From contig CAMCJY010000106.1 of NCBI GenBank assembly GCA_945875225.1, forward strand, positions 1 through 6,907: a DNA stretch of 6,907 nt. Direction: 5' to 3'. Below the pieces are notes generated by a model that was not told the origin of the DNA, ran no database searches, and saw only the letters and a program-made list of their open reading frames with translations. A program made the position numbers and the translations under genes. Of the stretch, positions 5,613 through 6,907 are shown piece by piece (the stretch's first letter is position 1; every line of letters begins with the position of its first letter). The stretch comes from Comamonas sp. lk (GTDB lineage Bacteria; Pseudomonadota; Gammaproteobacteria; Burkholderiales; Burkholderiaceae_C).

Positions 5613-6907
5613 TTACATATTGCGCCGGTACTGGCCGCCCACTTCGAACAAGGCGTTGGTGATCTGACCGAGCGAGCAGACGCGCACTGCGTCCATCAGC
5701 ACCTCAAACACATTGCCGTTGTCGATCACCGCCTGCTGCAAACGCTTGAGCATGGCAGGCGCCTCGTGGGCATGCGCCGCGTGGAAGGCCTGTAGGCGCG
5801 CCAGTTGGCTTTCTTTTTCTTGTGGGGTACTGCGCGCGAGTTCCAAGGTCTCGAGCACCTGCTCGCCATGCGGATTGCGAAAGGTGTTGACGCCGATGAT
5901 GGGCAGCTCGCCGGTGTGCTTGAGCATTTCGTAATGCATGGATTCGTCCTGGATCTTGCCGCGCTGGTAGCCGGTTTCCATGGCGCCCAAGACGCCGCCG
6001 CGCTCGGATATTTTTTCAAACTCGGCCAGCACCGCTTCTTCCAATAGCTCGGTCAACTCCTCAATGATGAAAGCACCTTGGGAGGGGTTTTCGTTTTTCG
6101 CCAGACCCCACTCGCGGTTGATGATGAGCTGAATCGCCATAGCACGGCGCACGCTGTCTTCGGTGGGGGTGGTGATGGCCTCGTCAAAGGCATTGGTGTG
6201 CAGGCTGTTGCAGTTGTCGTAAATCGCGATCAGCGCTTGTAGCGTGGTGCGAATATCGTTGAACTGGATTTCCTGGGCATGCAGGCTGCGGCCACTGGTT
6301 TGGATGTGGTATTTCAGTTTTTGGCTGCGCTCGTTGGCACCGTATTTTTCTTTCATGGCCACCGCCCAGATGCGGCGCGCAACGCGACCCATCACGGTGT
6401 ATTCCGGGTCCATGCCGTTGCTGAAAAAGAAGGACAGGTTGGGCGCAAAGTCGTCGATATGCATGCCGCGCGCCAGGTAGGCTTCTACAAAAGTAAAGCC
6501 ATTGGACAGCGTAAAGGCCAGTTGCGAAATCGGGTTGGCACCAGCCTCGGCAATGTGATAACCGCTGATGGACACACTATAGAAATTGCGCACCTTATGG
6601 TCCACAAAATACTGCGCCACATCGCCCATGACCTTGAGTGAAAACTCAGTCGAGAAGATACAAGTATTCTGACCCTGGTCTTCTTTCAGGATGTCGGCCT
6701 GTACCGTGCCGCGCACGTTTTGCTTAACCCAGGCGCGGATGTCGGCTGCCTCTTGCGCGTCCGGCTCGCGGCCTTTGTCGGTACGAAACTTGTCCAGGTT
6801 TTGGTCAATGGCCGTGTTCATGAACATGGCCAATATGCTGGGCGCAGGGCCGTTAATCGTCATGGATACGCTGGTACTGGGGCTGCACAAATCAAAACCA
6901 CCGTACA
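5613..6907 (-). CDS. icmF: Fused isobutyryl-CoA mutase IcmF, C-terminal 430 residues; start lies beyond the right edge
   Basis: Adenosylcobalamin-dependent mutase interconverting isobutyryl-CoA and n-butyryl-CoA (some members also pivalyl-/isovaleryl-CoA). The full IcmF is about 1090 residues: B12 domain, G-protein chaperone domain, then a substrate TIM barrel. Only barrel and C-terminal helices are visible here. The frame is open to 6907 (YGGFDLCSPSTSVSMTINGP at the edge), so the TTG at 6890 is not a start. The SISGYH block holds the counterpart of active-site Tyr243/His244 of methylmalonyl-CoA mutase. In ILKEDQGQNT the Gln encoded at 6669-6671 replaces Arg207, which binds the substrate carboxylate in methylmalonyl-CoA mutase; Gln is the isobutyryl-CoA mutase signature. 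The protein ends GGQYRRNM with no C-terminal DxHxxG B12 domain, excluding ordinary methylmalonyl-CoA mutase. A stand-alone IcmA subunit is the main alternative, but the sequence reads like IcmF. Confidence 0.9.
   Translation of the reverse strand, partial: YGGFDLCSPSTSVSMTINGPAPSILAMFMNTAIDQNLDKFRTDKGREPDAQEAADIRAWVKQNVRGTVQADILKEDQGQNTCIFSTEFSLKVMGDVAQYFVDHKVRNFYSVSISGYHIAEAGANPISQLAFTLSNGFTFVEAYLARGMHIDDFAPNLSFFFSNGMDPEYTVMGRVARRIWAVAMKEKYGANERSQKLKYHIQTSGRSLHAQEIQFNDIRTTLQALIAIYDNCNSLHTNAFDEAITTPTEDSVRRAMAIQLIINREWGLAKNENPSQGAFIIEELTELLEEAVLAEFEKISERGGVLGAMETGYQRGKIQDESMHYEMLKHTGELPIIGVNTFRNPHGEQVLETLELARSTPQEKESQLARLQAFHAAHAHEAPAMLKRLQQAVIDNGNVFEVLMDAVRVCSLGQITNALFEVGGQYRRNM

Noticed and set aside
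4427..6907. alkB plus icmF as a new alkane-degradation cluster
   Set aside because: The two genes are on opposite strands and convergent. No rubredoxin, reductase, alcohol dehydrogenase or regulator is present, so there is no evidence of a joint system beyond adjacency.

Overview
The window looks like ordinary chromosomal DNA from a betaproteobacterium of the order Burkholderiales, most likely close to the Comamonadaceae (Rhodoferax/Polaromonas-like). This placement is an inference. It rests on GC-rich coding DNA, the protein flavour of HtpG, DbpA and IcmF, start codons with a -10-like box just upstream, and a dispersed palindromic repeat of a type I recall from this group. No tRNA, rRNA, CRISPR array, transposase or phage gene was seen.

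Layout, left to right. Positions 1-1265 (+) hold the 3' two-thirds of htpG, the bacterial Hsp90. A 132-bp gap follows, filled mostly by a REP/MITE-like inverted repeat. Positions 1398-1832 (+) encode a secreted FKBP-type prolyl isomerase. Positions 1876-3270 (+) encode DbpA, a DEAD-box RNA helicase for 23S rRNA assembly. Positions 3324-4199 (+) encode an alpha/beta hydrolase with the HGGYW signature of kynurenine-formamidase-like enzymes. A 227-bp gap contains a perfect 12-bp GC-rich hairpin and a candidate promoter. Positions 4427-5611 (+) encode an AlkB-type membrane alkane 1-monooxygenase. The C-terminal 430 residues of the fused isobutyryl-CoA mutase IcmF run on the minus strand from 5613 past the right edge. 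No stretch longer than 300 bp lacks a gene.

How the genes work together. The left part is protein and RNA housekeeping (Hsp90, a prolyl isomerase, a ribosome-assembly helicase), with no sign of one shared pathway. The right part is carbon metabolism. AlkB starts alkane oxidation by terminal hydroxylation. IcmF interconverts isobutyryl-CoA and n-butyryl-CoA. Both feed acyl-CoA metabolism, but they are convergent, with a single base between their stop codons, so they are not an operon. The AlkB electron carriers (rubredoxin, rubredoxin reductase) are not in the window.

I did not find an undescribed system. The items worth a second look are regulatory and mechanistic: likely leaderless starts for dbpA and alkB, the 1-bp convergent junction, a Phe at the AlkB chain-length gate, a Glu where I expect the catalytic Asp of the hydrolase, and the intergenic palindromes.
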